A stretch of DNA of 64,000 nucleotides, from positions 1,313,113 to 1,377,112 of the forward strand of contig VUYV01000020.1 in the NCBI GenBank assembly GCA_008711295.1. The letters run 5' to 3'. Origin of the DNA: Anarhynchus alexandrinus. Its lineage: Eukaryota; Chordata; Aves; Charadriiformes; Charadriidae. Below the pieces are notes generated by a model, which had not been told where the DNA came from, searched no databases, and saw only the letters and a program-made list of their open reading frames with translations. Positions within the stretch are counted from its first letter, which is position 1, and the number at the start of each line of letters is the position of its first letter. This document shows, one piece after another, positions 1-10,259 of this stretch. The position numbers were made by a program, and so were the translations under genes.

Positions 1-1029
1 ACTTGTATGAATAATAATATCCGCAGTTAGACTAGCTAGGATTGCAACAGAAAAAGAAGTTAACCCTCCTGCTTCAGGACACAAAGCAATTCAGAGGGAA
101 GGTTTGCCAGCCCTGGAGTTCATACAGCCTTCTCCGCAGCATCCAGCACCACCCGCACCCCTTCCTCCACTCCTTCTTCCTGGCCTCCTGCGCTGTCTTT
201 CGGGATTTTTGCTTGTTGCCAGCTTTCACCCCTGCCTCGAGAGGCAGGCTGTTCACCCTGTTGAACAGGGTGCCCTTTCCCCATATGCAGCCGGTTCCAG
301 CTCTCCACGTTCATCCTGGGTTTTGTCAGCCGTCCCTTGCCACCGCTTGCAGTGAAAATTTCTGTTCCTCCTGCCTCAGCTCTGCTGCTCCCTTCTCCCC
401 GTCCTCAGCCCTCCCCACCTTCCTTGCTGCCTTTTGCTTTTCCTTTTCTCTCTCTCCCCAAGAGCAGGGTTTAGAGGCCAGGTGAGCATTCAGAGTTGGG
501 GCTGGACCTGCTGGAGCTGAGCCCACACATGCCTGCAGAGGCACTTCCACCCGGCAGCACTCGCTGCCTGCAGGAAGGAGGTGGGAGTCTCCCAACCCAC
601 CTTGGGCTCCATTTCCTGCACCCTGAGAGAGACAAGTGTGACACTGAGGTTCTCCTTGGCCTCCTGGTTCCACCAACAAGACCCTGCAGGACCCTTCTGC
701 CTGCCCGTAGTCCCATGCTGAGGTGTGGCCCATGGCGCTGATATCCCTCGTTACCAGGGCTGCCTCCTTCCCCCCTGTTGATGTTGGGTTATGAAAGGTG
801 TTCCCATTTGCCTCAAAACACTGAGTTACAGAGGTATGAAGATTTTTGCAGCATGCCCATCTCTGCTTTTTCATTGCTGCACGGTAAGATGAGCAGGGAA
901 AATATTCCTTCTAGCCTCCTTCAGATCAATCATTCAACCCCCCCCTTTGCTTACAGGATGCTGGATAAAGATGAGAGCTGCTGTCTAGTGTGCCAGCCAA
1001 AACAGTCTCATTTTTTACACATTCTCCCC
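1..1029. other. No gene recognised
   Basis: This stretch is mixed-composition sequence that is C/T-rich on the plus strand between about 120 and 480. Open frames reach 147 residues (plus strand) and 182 residues (minus strand, 326-874). They are rich in Pro, Ser, Leu and Cys, overlap one another on both strands, and contain no domain, signal peptide or repeat pattern I recognise. I infer non-coding DNA. Confidence 0.6.
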
Positions 1030-1155
1030 AAACCACTGCTTTTTATTTATATTTGGATTGTAATTTGCCTGGAGCTGGGACCATCCTTCCATTCTATTTG
1101 CGTGGCATCAAGCACAAGGATCTCACTGGGTTAGTAGCGTTCCTCAGGCGCTGAC
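1030..1155 (+). mobile_element. L2/MIR-type 3' tail remnant (candidate)
   Basis: The order of short blocks fits the 3' end of ancient L2 and MIR elements. A GGATTGTA block is followed by a GGAGCTGGGACC block (family pattern: GTAAGCTC..GGGCAGGGAC). After that comes TTCTATTTGCGTGGCATCAAGCAC (family pattern: CAGTGCCTAGCAC, broken by changes) and then CTCAGGCGCTGACC. The copy is highly diverged. The family was assigned from memory of the consensus. It is one of about five similar blocks in the window. Confidence 0.45.
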
Positions 1156-2069
1156 CAGGTACCGTGGATGCTGACTTCACTGGCTGGTTATATCAGAGTA
1201 TATCAGTAATCCAGGGCCGGAAGAGGAGTGACAGAACAGCCCGTCAACCAGTCCTCCAAGCTGGGACATTTTTCCTGTCCCTCCTCCCTGCTGCTATAAG
1301 AAAGCATAATGTTATCTGCTGCAAGAGTTTCGCTGAGGGAAGTTTACACAGCCTAATTCTGCTGGTACGTGTGCCAATGCAGAAGGTCTGAGAGTAAACG
1401 CCCTCTCAGGACTTGGTGTTCCCATTTTGAGGTAGGAGACATGATAACTAAATACTAAGCAAAGAAAATAGACTCACCAGTGCATCTCAATGCGGACAAC
1501 AGACTTCAAGCCACAGAGCTTGGTGCCTCCCACCAGATATCTCCTAACCTGCTCTCACCTTGCCCTCTTTCATTTTTCTTTCTTTCTAATCTTTCCCTTA
1601 TCATAGGCTGGAAAATGTACCAAAGCAGAAGATGGACTCCTTCCAACTCTCATCCCTGTCTGCTTTCATTCTGTGTTTTTCTTCTCCTCTCTCCCATTGA
1701 GATCATTCACCCATAGCCAAAAACAAAAAGCAGCAGGTTCAAATGGAAGCCTGTTACAGACCATGGTTTGCTGTGCACCTTGTAATAGGCCTGGAAGAGC
1801 ATGGTCACATACCCTAGAGGTGAGGAGTTTATAACGGCCTGATCCCAAGCCCTGTAAGGTAAACGGCATCCTTTCCATTGGTTTCAAGGGGCTTTGGATC
1901 GTGTTGTAAATAGTCCAGCAAGATACTGTACATGGATATGACAACTATTTATAGGACTTATGGTAGATAAGATGTGTACTCACCATCTAAATCTAGCCAC
2001 TGTGTCATCTGGGGAGAGACAAATCAGGACCGATGCTTACTGGAATGAGAGATATCAGTGATGATGAGG
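1156..2069. other. No gene recognised
   Basis: Nothing gene-like is seen. There is a small T/C-rich run around 1566-1600 with CTTTCTTTC steps. Open frames are under 95 residues and have no recognisable domains. Confidence 0.6.
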
Positions 2070-2145
2070 GACCATTGACTGATGTGTCACCTGCTTCTCC
2101 AAAGCAGAAGCACCTCAGAAACTTCACCAAGATTACCCTTTGTAA
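2070..2145 (-). mobile_element. Possible ancient CR1/L3-like 3' tail
   Basis: The plus strand carries GGGACCATTGACTGATG, then CACCTGC, then AGAAACTTCACC. This resembles the reverse complement of an old sauropsid CR1/L3 tail (GGGACCATTGTGATCATCTAGTCTGACCTCCTG). The stretch is short and strongly diverged, so chance similarity is a real alternative. Confidence 0.28.
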
Positions 2146-2779
2146 CTGTCAGCTTTGTTGTAAAGGAAAGTTGTCAAATATAGCAAAGTGGTAACCTCAG
2201 ATTTATGAAGTATTTCTATGAAGTTTTTCTGCAGCAAACAGCCCTAGAGCCTCTCATGGTGATCCCAGACCTCTGAGAGGCCTGTAGTCTTCTATCTTCC
2301 TTTGACTGGATCTCTCTAGCTGTGGCCAATGACCCCGCAATCAGCTAAAGCCCCTGCTTGGTTGTGTCAGTGCAAGTTAATGTAGATGACCTTGGTACCC
2401 AGGATTACGTGTGTAATACAGGCTTGATTGCCATCATCAGTAGCCAGGGTTACCAGATCTGACAACATCAGAGTAGAGTTACCTTCATGGCACAGCCTAT
2501 TCATATTCACATCTGTGAGCGAGCTCCTCACCAGCATTCATAAACACGTTTCTCCCACTGAGCAGAACACAGTGTGCAGATGTGAATGATTTTTTTCAGA
2601 CAAAGATGTTCTGACTTTTGATGTTGGAGGAAGGTGGTGTTTCACACCATAGAGGGATTGTCAGCAGCGATCCGATACTTTAGAAATCTTCACGTCAAAG
2701 CGCAGGTGGGAGCAGGTTGTCCAGACTGTTGTCGTTAGATTTGTTATGGGGTGCCTAATGATAAATCAAGAATAGCCCC
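2146..2779. other. No gene recognised
   Basis: No coding, RNA or repeat signal is recognised. There is no open frame of useful length on either strand, which is typical of intergenic or intronic DNA. Confidence 0.6.
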
Positions 2780-2855
2780 GTTGTCTTTGGCACTGTATAA
2801 AAACACAGACAGAAGCAGACAAGCCCTGACTCCAAAAGTTTACAGTTCAAACAAA
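2780..2855 (-). mobile_element. L2/MIR-type 3' tail remnant (candidate)
   Basis: The plus strand reads GGCACTGTATAAAAACACAG, then AGCCCTGACTCCAAAAGTTTACAG. This matches the reverse orientation of the L2/MIR tail, whose reversed pattern is CACTGTACAAACACAG..GTCCCTGCCCCAAAGAGCTTACA. The copy is diverged but the blocks are in order. It belongs to the same family as the blocks near 1030, 9690, 36620 and 38905. The family was assigned from memory. Confidence 0.45.
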
Positions 2856-3452
2856 AAATTCCTTAGATTGGTTGAAATGCTAAAGGTTTTAGCACATAAA
2901 CCTCAGAAGTGATACAGATAGTAAGAAGTGCTCATGAATGGGTGGAGAGACCTACAGTAAGATCATCAATGGATCATAAATCTACAGTCCTGTTTCTCTA
3001 TCATGAGGCAGGAGAGCATAGGGGAAGGAAATTGAGGTAAAAGAGAGGAGGGGAACTACAACTTTGAATAGTTTGTGTTGGGTTTACTCCCTCAAAAATG
3101 ACACTGGCAGACATTCACTTTGGTTATGACCAGCACAGATTTTAAAGGCTATTTCCAGCCTAGAGCCTTGCTTAGTGAGATCCCACAAGAAGACAAACAA
3201 ATGTAGCTTGTTTGAGACTTAGCATTGATCCCAAGATGTAGGAATGGCAAGGATATTATGCTAGGCTTTGAGGAAAGGCACATGCAATTCTTCAGCCTCT
3301 GGCACAGAAACAAGCAACATCTGTGGGGTGTAGAAAAGCATCTCCTTTCTTTGAAATCCTGACTGGAATTTGCGACACTCAGACAGTGCTTAAATGGATC
3401 TTCCATCCTATCCATCTAGCCGGAAGACAGGCAGTGATGGCTGTTGTTGCTC
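2856..3452. other. No gene recognised
   Basis: This is AT-rich sequence with no recognised feature. A minus-strand frame of 88 residues at 3149-3415 has no domain and abuts the CR1 insertion. Confidence 0.6.
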
Positions 3453-4049
3453 AAGTCTGGGGTGCATCAAGAAGAGTGTGGTGAGCAGGTCGAGAGACGT
3501 TATCCTCCCCCTCCACTCTGCCCTGGTGAGGCCACATCTGATGTATTGTGTCCAGTTCTGGGCTCCCCAGATCAAGAAGGACAGGGAAGTGCTGGAGAGG
3601 GTACAGCAAAGGGCTACTAAGATGATTAGGGGACTGGAGCATCTTTCTTATGAGGAAAGGCTGAGGGACTTGGGTCTTTTTAGTCTAGAGAAAAGAAGAC
3701 TGAGGGGGGATCTTATCAATACTTATAAATACTTAAAGGGAGGGTGCCAGGGGGATGTGAACAGTCTTTTCTCGGTGGCGCCCAGTGATAGGACAAGAGG
3801 TAATGGGCACAAACTTGAACATAGGAAGTTCCATCTAAACATGAGGAGGAACTTCATTACTTTGAGGGTGGCAGAGCACTGGAACAGGCTGCCCAGAGAG
3901 GTTGTGGAGTCTCCCACTCTGGAGACATTCAAAACCCGCCTGGACGCCATCCTGTGCAACTGCTGTAGGTGACCCTGCTCTGGCAGGGGGGTTGGACTAG
4001 ATGATCTCCAGAGGTCCCTTCCAACCCTGACCATTCTGAGATTCTGTGA
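3453..4049 (+). mobile_element. CR1 LINE fragment, 5' truncated
   Basis: This is the last part of a CR1 non-LTR retrotransposon. It begins inside the reverse-transcriptase ORF and runs through the C-terminus into the 3' UTR (GGTTGGACTAGATGATCTCCAGAGG around 3990-4014, given here with the CR1 family block). It ends in the CR1 terminal repeat, seen as two adjacent ATTCTG/ATTCTGTG-like units at 4033-4048. CR1 elements are usually truncated at the 5' end on insertion, as here. The open frame suggests a younger copy than those at 14.6 or 54.3 kb. No clear target-site duplication is visible, as is usual for CR1. Confidence 0.95.
3460..3972 (+). pseudogene. CR1 ORF2 reverse-transcriptase C-terminal remnant
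   Basis: About 170 uninterrupted codons encode the C-terminal region of the CR1 pol protein. The recognisable block order is GCIKKS, then [14 protein letters not shown], then [11 protein letters not shown], then [54 protein letters not shown] and FKTRLDAIL. The endonuclease domain and the catalytic YxDD core of RT are absent because the copy is truncated, so this is a non-functional fragment even though it has no stop. The frame can be read further upstream to an ATG at 3394, but that part has no CR1 similarity and is not a real start. Confidence 0.9.
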
Positions 4050-4066
4050 AGTCCCAGGTAGCAGGT

Positions 4067-4086
4067 CCCAGGTATCAATACCTGGG
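4067..4086. repeat. Perfect 9-bp inverted repeat next to CR1 end
   Basis: CCCAGGTAT at 4067-4075 pairs perfectly with ATACCTGGG at 4078-4086 across a 2-base spacer. The sequence GTCCCAGGTA also occurs twice as a direct repeat, at 4051-4060 and 4065-4074. It lies immediately downstream of the CR1 3' end. The function, if any, is unknown. Confidence 0.8.
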
Positions 4087-5122
4087 GTCCATGTCAGTGT
4101 GAATCCTCTTGACTGATGACTGCAGTCTCACTTCTGCAAAGCCCCTTCTTAATTTCAGGGATCTTCTCATGTCCATTGGTGTTCATGAAGATACTGGAGG
4201 GCATACTTATTGTTAATCTTCAGTAAGACTAACATGCAAGTGTTCTGCTGAACAGAAATTTCTGGTCCTTGAAGAACACAGAGAGCCATGCTGGGAAGTG
4301 CAGATAAGGAGGGCATACAGAAGTCAGCTGTCTCACACTGATGGTGGCACTGGCATACATGCATTTGGGGTGCTTATGTCCTGAGGAATGCAGTAAGTCA
4401 CTACTGTCTGCATACGCACTGTCATGGAGTGGTAGGGTAGATTTGTTTGTTCATTCTATCCTTGATCCTTTGAGTCTTTCTAGTCATTCTGTACTTGTAT
4501 TTCTTCTGTTGACTTAGTTATATAAACTTCCTCTAATAGGAGAGTAAGTGTGTGTTTTGTGCTGTAACCCTGAGATACTCTGCATGGGATTCTGCATTGA
4601 CTGCAAATGACCTCAGACTTCATAACCCTGTAGTGACCACCCAACTACAGTTGTCTGAAGAGCTCTCGGACCTCGAGAGCAGCCACATGAATTGCAACTT
4701 CAACTGGACATTGGTTCTGCAAGTTTAGTCTGGCAAAGTTTATACTGAAGCTTTTACTTATAAGTTTTTTAGGCTTTTGTTGGGGAGCCTGAAGAAAAAA
4801 CTACTTTGATTGCAAAGTAAAGTTTTCCAGGTTTGGGTTGCAATTTTCAGTGCCCAGCTCCTAAAAAAATGTAATTGCATTTGGCTTTCAACAACTGGAA
4901 ACAAAAAAAATATTTTTGTTTGACATAATCCCCCAAAGTCTAACATAGATTTCTTCTGGAAATGTTAGTTCTACCCACAAAAATGTGCCTGTTTTGGTAT
5001 TTTTTGTTGTTGTTGTCATTTAATTAAAATCCTGGGCTAGCTTTACTCACTGTTTTTTTGATGGTCCTTCCTCTGGCTGAATTTCTTCTTTTTTTGCAGT
5101 TAACATGCACACATCCAGTTAA
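4087..5122. other. No gene recognised
   Basis: This is AT-rich sequence with several short T runs near 4990-5100. Open frames are under 70 residues. No RNA gene or repeat is recognised. Confidence 0.6.
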
Positions 5123-5213
5123 TCACTGAATCACGGAATTTTCAGAGTTGGAAGGGATCTCTAGAGATCATCTAGTCCAACTCCCCTGCTAAAGCAGGAT
5201 TGCCTAGAGCACA
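5123..5213 (-). mobile_element. CR1 LINE 3' tail
   Basis: The stretch is the reverse complement of a CR1 3' UTR. TCACTGAATCACGGAAT (terminal repeat side) is followed by GAGTTGGAAGGGATCTC, GATCATCTAGTCCAACTCC and a final block ending CTAGAGCAC. Only the last 90 or so bases of the element are present. It is nearly identical over this length to the end of the copy at 28168, so both probably belong to one subfamily. Confidence 0.9.
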
Positions 5214-7217
5214 AGTTAAGTTCTTAACTCCTCTGCAGCAACAGACCACGTAGCAGAAGCAAGTATGTTCCTCTCCACAAGTGGGACAGGGGATCCCTTC
5301 TCCTCCTGTCTCCTGTGTGGAAGCAGATACTGTGCTTCTCATTTCTTCCAGTGGGTAGAAGTTATTCACAGTTTCAAAAGCCTCTGTAATGAATAGCTGA
5401 TTGTGAATGCTCATGTTCCACGTGCCTCTACAAGGGGGAGCATTTTCATGATGAGTTCCCATGTGTCTTTTTTTTACTATGAGAACAAGAGCATTAATCT
5501 AATTGGGTAGCTCATTACAAAAATATCATATGCCACCAGTGCATCTGGTTTAGATATTGACTTAACACCAATTTGGAAAATGACAGCATATGATTTGTAA
5601 CTCCCAGATACATAATATTGGTTACACTTTTTTTATTGATTAATTTTCTGTTGGTTAATTAGAAACTGTCCAGTAACCTGAGCACGTTTGAAATGCTAAG
5701 CCAGTGTGGATTTTCCACCAGTGTCATTCCCTAGAAGGTTTTAAGAATTCCAGGTTACGGTGGCCTGAGGTCGGGGCACTTCCAAAACCTAAAAGCAAAA
5801 ACAGGCCAGGCAACTTCTGAACTTCTGGAGCTGTTTCCCAGCCTGTGTCTCACACCTTCCTTGATTGTAGATAAATTCTTCTGTCTTATCTGCTTTCTAG
5901 AAACTTTCCCCGACATGAAAAGCCATAGTGAGCCTTAGTGAACAGTGATTTATGGTGCATTAGTACAGGCAGCATATGTTTCTCCAACTCCAGAGAAAGT
6001 CTGGCTCTGCAGTGCTTGGAAACAGTCTTTAAAAGCCCAAGGCAGTGTTGCACACATCAGTGTGTGCTCTGTGTAGTGAGATACCACAATGCTGAGGTAG
6101 TTGTTAAATTCTGTTCAAATGCCAGGATGCATTTCATCCTGTAGCCTTATTGATATATTAGAGAGCAGATCAGAAGTCGTGTACCTTGGCATTGGTATGT
6201 TATTGGGACTAAATCAACATCGCTCTCTATATTACCCTGCTCTGAATGCTCTGCCAGAGGATTAATCACCGACAACAAAGAATTAACTACATGTCAAACT
6301 TATTAAAGGACGGGTTTTAAGAAGCCATCTCTTTATCCGCCTTTGTGAAAACAAAGCAATGCGCAATGGGAGATGTACAAATAATCAGAACTCGCGAGGG
6401 AGGAGGAGAGGTGGAGAACAACCTTCCAGCAAGACGACCGGCCAAAAAGGTTGCCTTAAAAGCTTCTTGATGATGAAGCTCGCTGTGTTTATGAAGGATG
6501 TGACAGGACGCGCTCGCCTGTAATAGCAGGGGATTGGAATTGTCAACCAGGGACGGCCCTTCCGGCCCTTTTCCTACCACGAGCTGGCTGAGGCATTGCA
6601 ATTAAACACAGCACAACAGCTGTAAGTAGGGAAAGCTGTAAAAACACAATCAGGTGCACGTGTGTGGATGAACTCTATCAATGAAATAATAACAGCAGCC
6701 AGCGTAGTGTGAAGAAAGCAGGGAGCAGAATAGAGGATCGCCACACAACAAGAGAAGGGGAAGGCAGCAGGCCAGTTTCTGGACACAGACCAGTATCTTG
6801 TGATGCATTGTGTTCGGAAATCAATCATTCCATGAAGCTTAATTCTTGTGTCAAAGAAAAAGAAAAAAAGATCATTTTGAGTTCAAATGTCTGTCATCTC
6901 AGCTAGGTTTGCAATGCCTTTCCAAGAGCTGAAATGATCTCAGCTGAAAGGGCTGATCTACGTACAAGATGAAATAAAAGGTAAAAAGACAGATTCATCT
7001 CCAGTGAAAGGTCAGTGAAATTTGTCACGCAATTAAAACTACTTTATTTCTTTAGAAATCCTCTGAAAACAGTCCATCTAACTCCATGTTGTTTCCAGCC
7101 TGCTCACCTCTTCCTCTTATCTTTATACTACAAGAAAGACCCTCCTGCTTCCAGACTTGTCTTTGCTGAAGTTTATATTCATCTAATTAAATACTGCATC
7201 GTGCAGCTCTTAGCACT
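5214..7217. other. No gene recognised; motif-rich block near 6.25-6.86 kb
   Basis: No exon is recognised and frames stay below 100 residues. Between about 6230 and 6860 the sequence changes character: fewer homopolymers, some CpG, and a cluster of ACAAAG, TAAT and CAGGTG-type motifs. This is treated as a separate finding. Confidence 0.55.
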
Positions 7218-7238
7218 AAAAAAAATAAAATAAAATAA
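7218..7238. repeat. (AAAAT)n simple repeat
   Basis: An A run is followed by about three AAAAT steps. It is a short A-rich microsatellite of no evident function. Confidence 0.8.
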
Positions 7239-7558
7239 GCCCATCTGTTTTTCCCCATCTCAATAGGAAAGCATCCTCAGGGAAGACAGCACATCTATGT
7301 CATGAAGGGTGGGGGCAGGCAGTAAATCCCATCCATGATGAAAGCCATGTTCTGTATTTCCTCTTTTTATTCTTGATAATAGCTGTACATACACTTGCCT
7401 TTTGTTACTCTCCCATCTTGAGTGCTCTCCAGACCTTAGAAACATCAGGGTCAGGGCTGAAGACATTATTCTGGAGTTTGATGGCAAATTTGTGGGGATG
7501 GAACTTGCTATCTGACTTGTGACTAGCTCCTCACTACCACTGAGGACATTGTGTGTTG

Positions 7559-7594
7559 CCTTTTCCTTGGATCCTTTTCCTTGGATCCTTTTCC
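7559..7594. repeat. 14-bp tandem repeat, about 2.6 copies
   Basis: The unit CCTTTTCCTTGGAT occurs twice exactly (7559-7572 and 7573-7586), followed by a partial third copy, CCTTTTCC. Identical copies suggest a recent duplication. Confidence 0.9.
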
Positions 7595-9689
7595 ACCCTT
7601 TGTCTTTCCCTCCTTCAGTCTCAATGCAAATGAACCCAAGAGAGGGTCTGGGTTCTGGCCATCTCCTGGTTTGTGAGCCTCACCTGCTGCTGCATCAGTG
7701 TCACCCAATGCTGGAAGCATTGCCTCTGCACCTTGGCATGAAAGCACAAGCTTTGCCTGGAATAGCTCAGCAGAATGTGGAGTGGAGTGAAATGGGGCCC
7801 TGAGGTCCCCACCACTGGCAGATCTCATCCATCAGTTAGCTGGGGTCTGTGGCCCAGATTGAGAAGAGCTGAGGGCAGGACATGCACAGGTAGACAGACA
7901 GCTCCAGCTCAGAGCCAGGCTGGGGGAAGCCTGCCCACCATCCCAGCAGTGGCAGGGCTAAAAGGGACCAGAGTTAGCAAGTGTCCCTTTAAATAGCCAG
8001 TTGAGGATCTAGCCGATTCTCCAGAGCCACCTCCAGTGTGGCTGGTCCATGGCAGATCGCAGGCATCTAATGCTTCTTGAGACTTTCTACAGCAACAGAA
8101 AGAACAGAGTAGCTCCCTGCTCCCTGGTGAAGTAAAACAGCCGGGTTTTTGGTGATGCAGACACAGTTTCCTTCATGTGCGTTGAAGCATGGGGGGAAGG
8201 GGGAAGGCAGATGAGCTACAAGTGACCTGGTGAGACTAGCAGGTGAGCTACAAGTGAGAATGAAATGCCAAGGAAGGTGGACAAACCCAAAGCAGACAAC
8301 CACATCTGAGAACGGAGTACTACCTTCCATGTAATGAGGTGTATCTCTGATTTGAATGATCAATGCTCAGAGGAATTCACCTGCCAATGGGTTCAGAGAG
8401 CAATGTCCCCTCCTCAAGAACCTAGGATGAAAGGGAGGTCTTGCACATAGACATGACCTGTACAGCAGGCTGAGTTGATTTCTAACTGGCCAGGGGAGAA
8501 GGTGACTTTTTGTTCTCTCTGCTTTGTCCTCTGCTAGCATTTGCTTTAGGTTCTTGTCAAAACAAGACCAACCTCTTGAAGTGCAGCACACGCTCTGTCC
8601 TGTTTAGTTTTGCAATGTTTTGTTTGGCTGCCAGCAACTTGTTCATCAGAAGAAACCATACTTCCTTGGTCAGTGCTCTAAGAAATCCTCTCTTGTAACA
8701 GCAGTGATCTACAAAGCCCACCCTGCCCACCAGGCACCAACAGAAAGAAAATAGCTAAACACACCACCCTTCTGGCAAAATGTTATCAGAAACCCACTTG
8801 GGAGAAGCTGTGCAGAAAGTTCCTGGCATGAGCTTATTGGGGAACAAGAGGCAGAAAAGGTCTGCTGCATTAGGAAGAAGTAATTGTCCACGTGGCCCAA
8901 TACCCAATCTACAGCTAATGACAGTGGATGTTTGAAGGCGAGGTGCAAAACCCTTTCTAATTCACCTAAATACCACACCAGGAGGGATAACTTTGCCCCT
9001 TTCATGGCTGATTGTCTCATGCCCTGAAGCTGGGCATTGATCGTGCTTGTGATTTCATCCAGGCTAGCCTGGGCTTTGAAGCCACATGTATTGCTCATGT
9101 TATGTATTGTAACTGCAGATGCTATTATTCATGCTTTATTAAGAAATGGTCCATTCTCTGAGGTACAGCGAAGGTAAATTTAATCCCATGTCTATCACAT
9201 GTTCAATCTAAACTGTTTGCCTCAATAATATTCTGTAACATAGAGCAGTCTACAAGGACATTATGCATTGCTAGAAAAAAGTATTTGCTTTTATCCTTTC
9301 AAGTCTACCTTCTCATAATAAAGAGAGTCTCTTGGTCTTGTTTTATGGGAAAGGGAAGGAGGAGTGCCGTTTGGAGTCACCTGCATTACTGTGTACTCCT
9401 GCTTCCTCTCCTTATGCTCTCATCCAAGTTTAATTGCCCTGACAATATTTTCTCCTTATATCAAAGCTCTTCTTCCCTTCACGCCTCCTGCATTTTTGTG
9501 GCTCTCTGGATAGACATATTCTGTTACCACAGCTCAGTTCTCTTAGGAGCAAGGTGATTTGTGGTCCAGACACATTCAGGCCTTTCATACTGGAGGTCGT
9601 CTGAGGTCCCTGCCTCAGGGACTTAGCTGCTGCCTCGCATCCCATCATGAACTGCCTGTTTGTCTCTCTGCCACCTGCTGCAGCTGGTT
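7595..9689. other. No gene recognised
   Basis: This is mixed sequence. The longest frame is 129 residues on the minus strand (8709-9098), which has hydrophobic patches but no domain I recognise and no supporting splice or start context. I infer non-coding DNA. Confidence 0.55.
8211..8257. repeat. Short 32-bp-spaced direct repeat
   Basis: TGAGCTACAAGTGA occurs at 8212-8225 and again at 8244-8257, and the bases between are partly similar. This is a small local duplication. Confidence 0.75.
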
Positions 9690-9825
9690 CTAACTTCGCT
9701 TGGGGAGCTCTTTGAGGACAGACCCTGTCCTTTACCAAGCACGTGTTCCACACTTAGTCCCATGGAGCACATCATGGATCCCACAGCACAGGCTGAGTGC
9801 GTTCCCTTACCAATATAACACAGGC
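9690..9825 (+). mobile_element. L2/MIR-type 3' tail remnant (candidate)
   Basis: The blocks are in the expected order: GGGGAGCTCTTTGAGGACAG, ACCCTGTCCTTTACC, then GGAGCACATCATGGATCCCA and TTACCAATATAACACAGGC. This fits the L2/MIR tail pattern (GAGCTCTTTGGGGCAGGGACC..CCTAGCACA..GGATCC). It is the best preserved of the five similar blocks. The family was assigned from memory. Confidence 0.5.
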
Positions 9826-10140
9826 AAAGACAGCTCTATAATAGGCAGCACATCCTCTTCACATAAGCGAAACCACTGGCAAATACAATAGGATTGGGAA
9901 GAAGCCTTCTGAATGAAGCTGCATTTTACTTAATATCAATGATGCTGGCACCAACGCGAATAACATTTTCTTCATTAAGTTCTAAGCACTTCCAATTGTG
10001 TCTCATCCTATTTTCCTGGTCAGTTTTTTATAACCAACAATTGCTCTGTTTTGAAAGAGAGATTGAAATGATTCCTTCCCAGACATATGGAACTAATTCT
10101 GCAAGTGTGTGTTCATGAATAGACCTGAACAATTATTATT

Positions 10141-10169
10141 TTTCCAGAGAATAATACATTCTCTGGAAA
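10141..10169. repeat. Perfect inverted repeat, 12-bp stem, 5-nt loop
   Basis: TTTCCAGAGAAT (10141-10152) pairs without mismatch with ATTCTCTGGAAA (10158-10169) around the loop AATAC. Each arm contains a TTCC..GAA core that resembles STAT-type sites. No flanking duplication marking a mobile element is seen. Confidence 0.9.
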
Positions 10170-10244
10170 TGTGGTTTTAGTTGTCCTGAAACTATTCACA
10201 CATTATTAGTACTGCATTTCCTGAATGATGTTAGCTGGAATGAG

Positions 10245-10259
10245 AAAAAAAAAAAAAAA
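10245..10259. repeat. Poly(A) tract, A15
   Basis: A run of 15 A is the longest mononucleotide run in the window. No SINE or processed gene copy is recognised upstream of it. Confidence 0.9.

Noticed and set aside
1735..1760. GGTTCAAAT as a tRNA T-loop
   Set aside because: No cloverleaf can be built around it and no A-box lies at the right distance.
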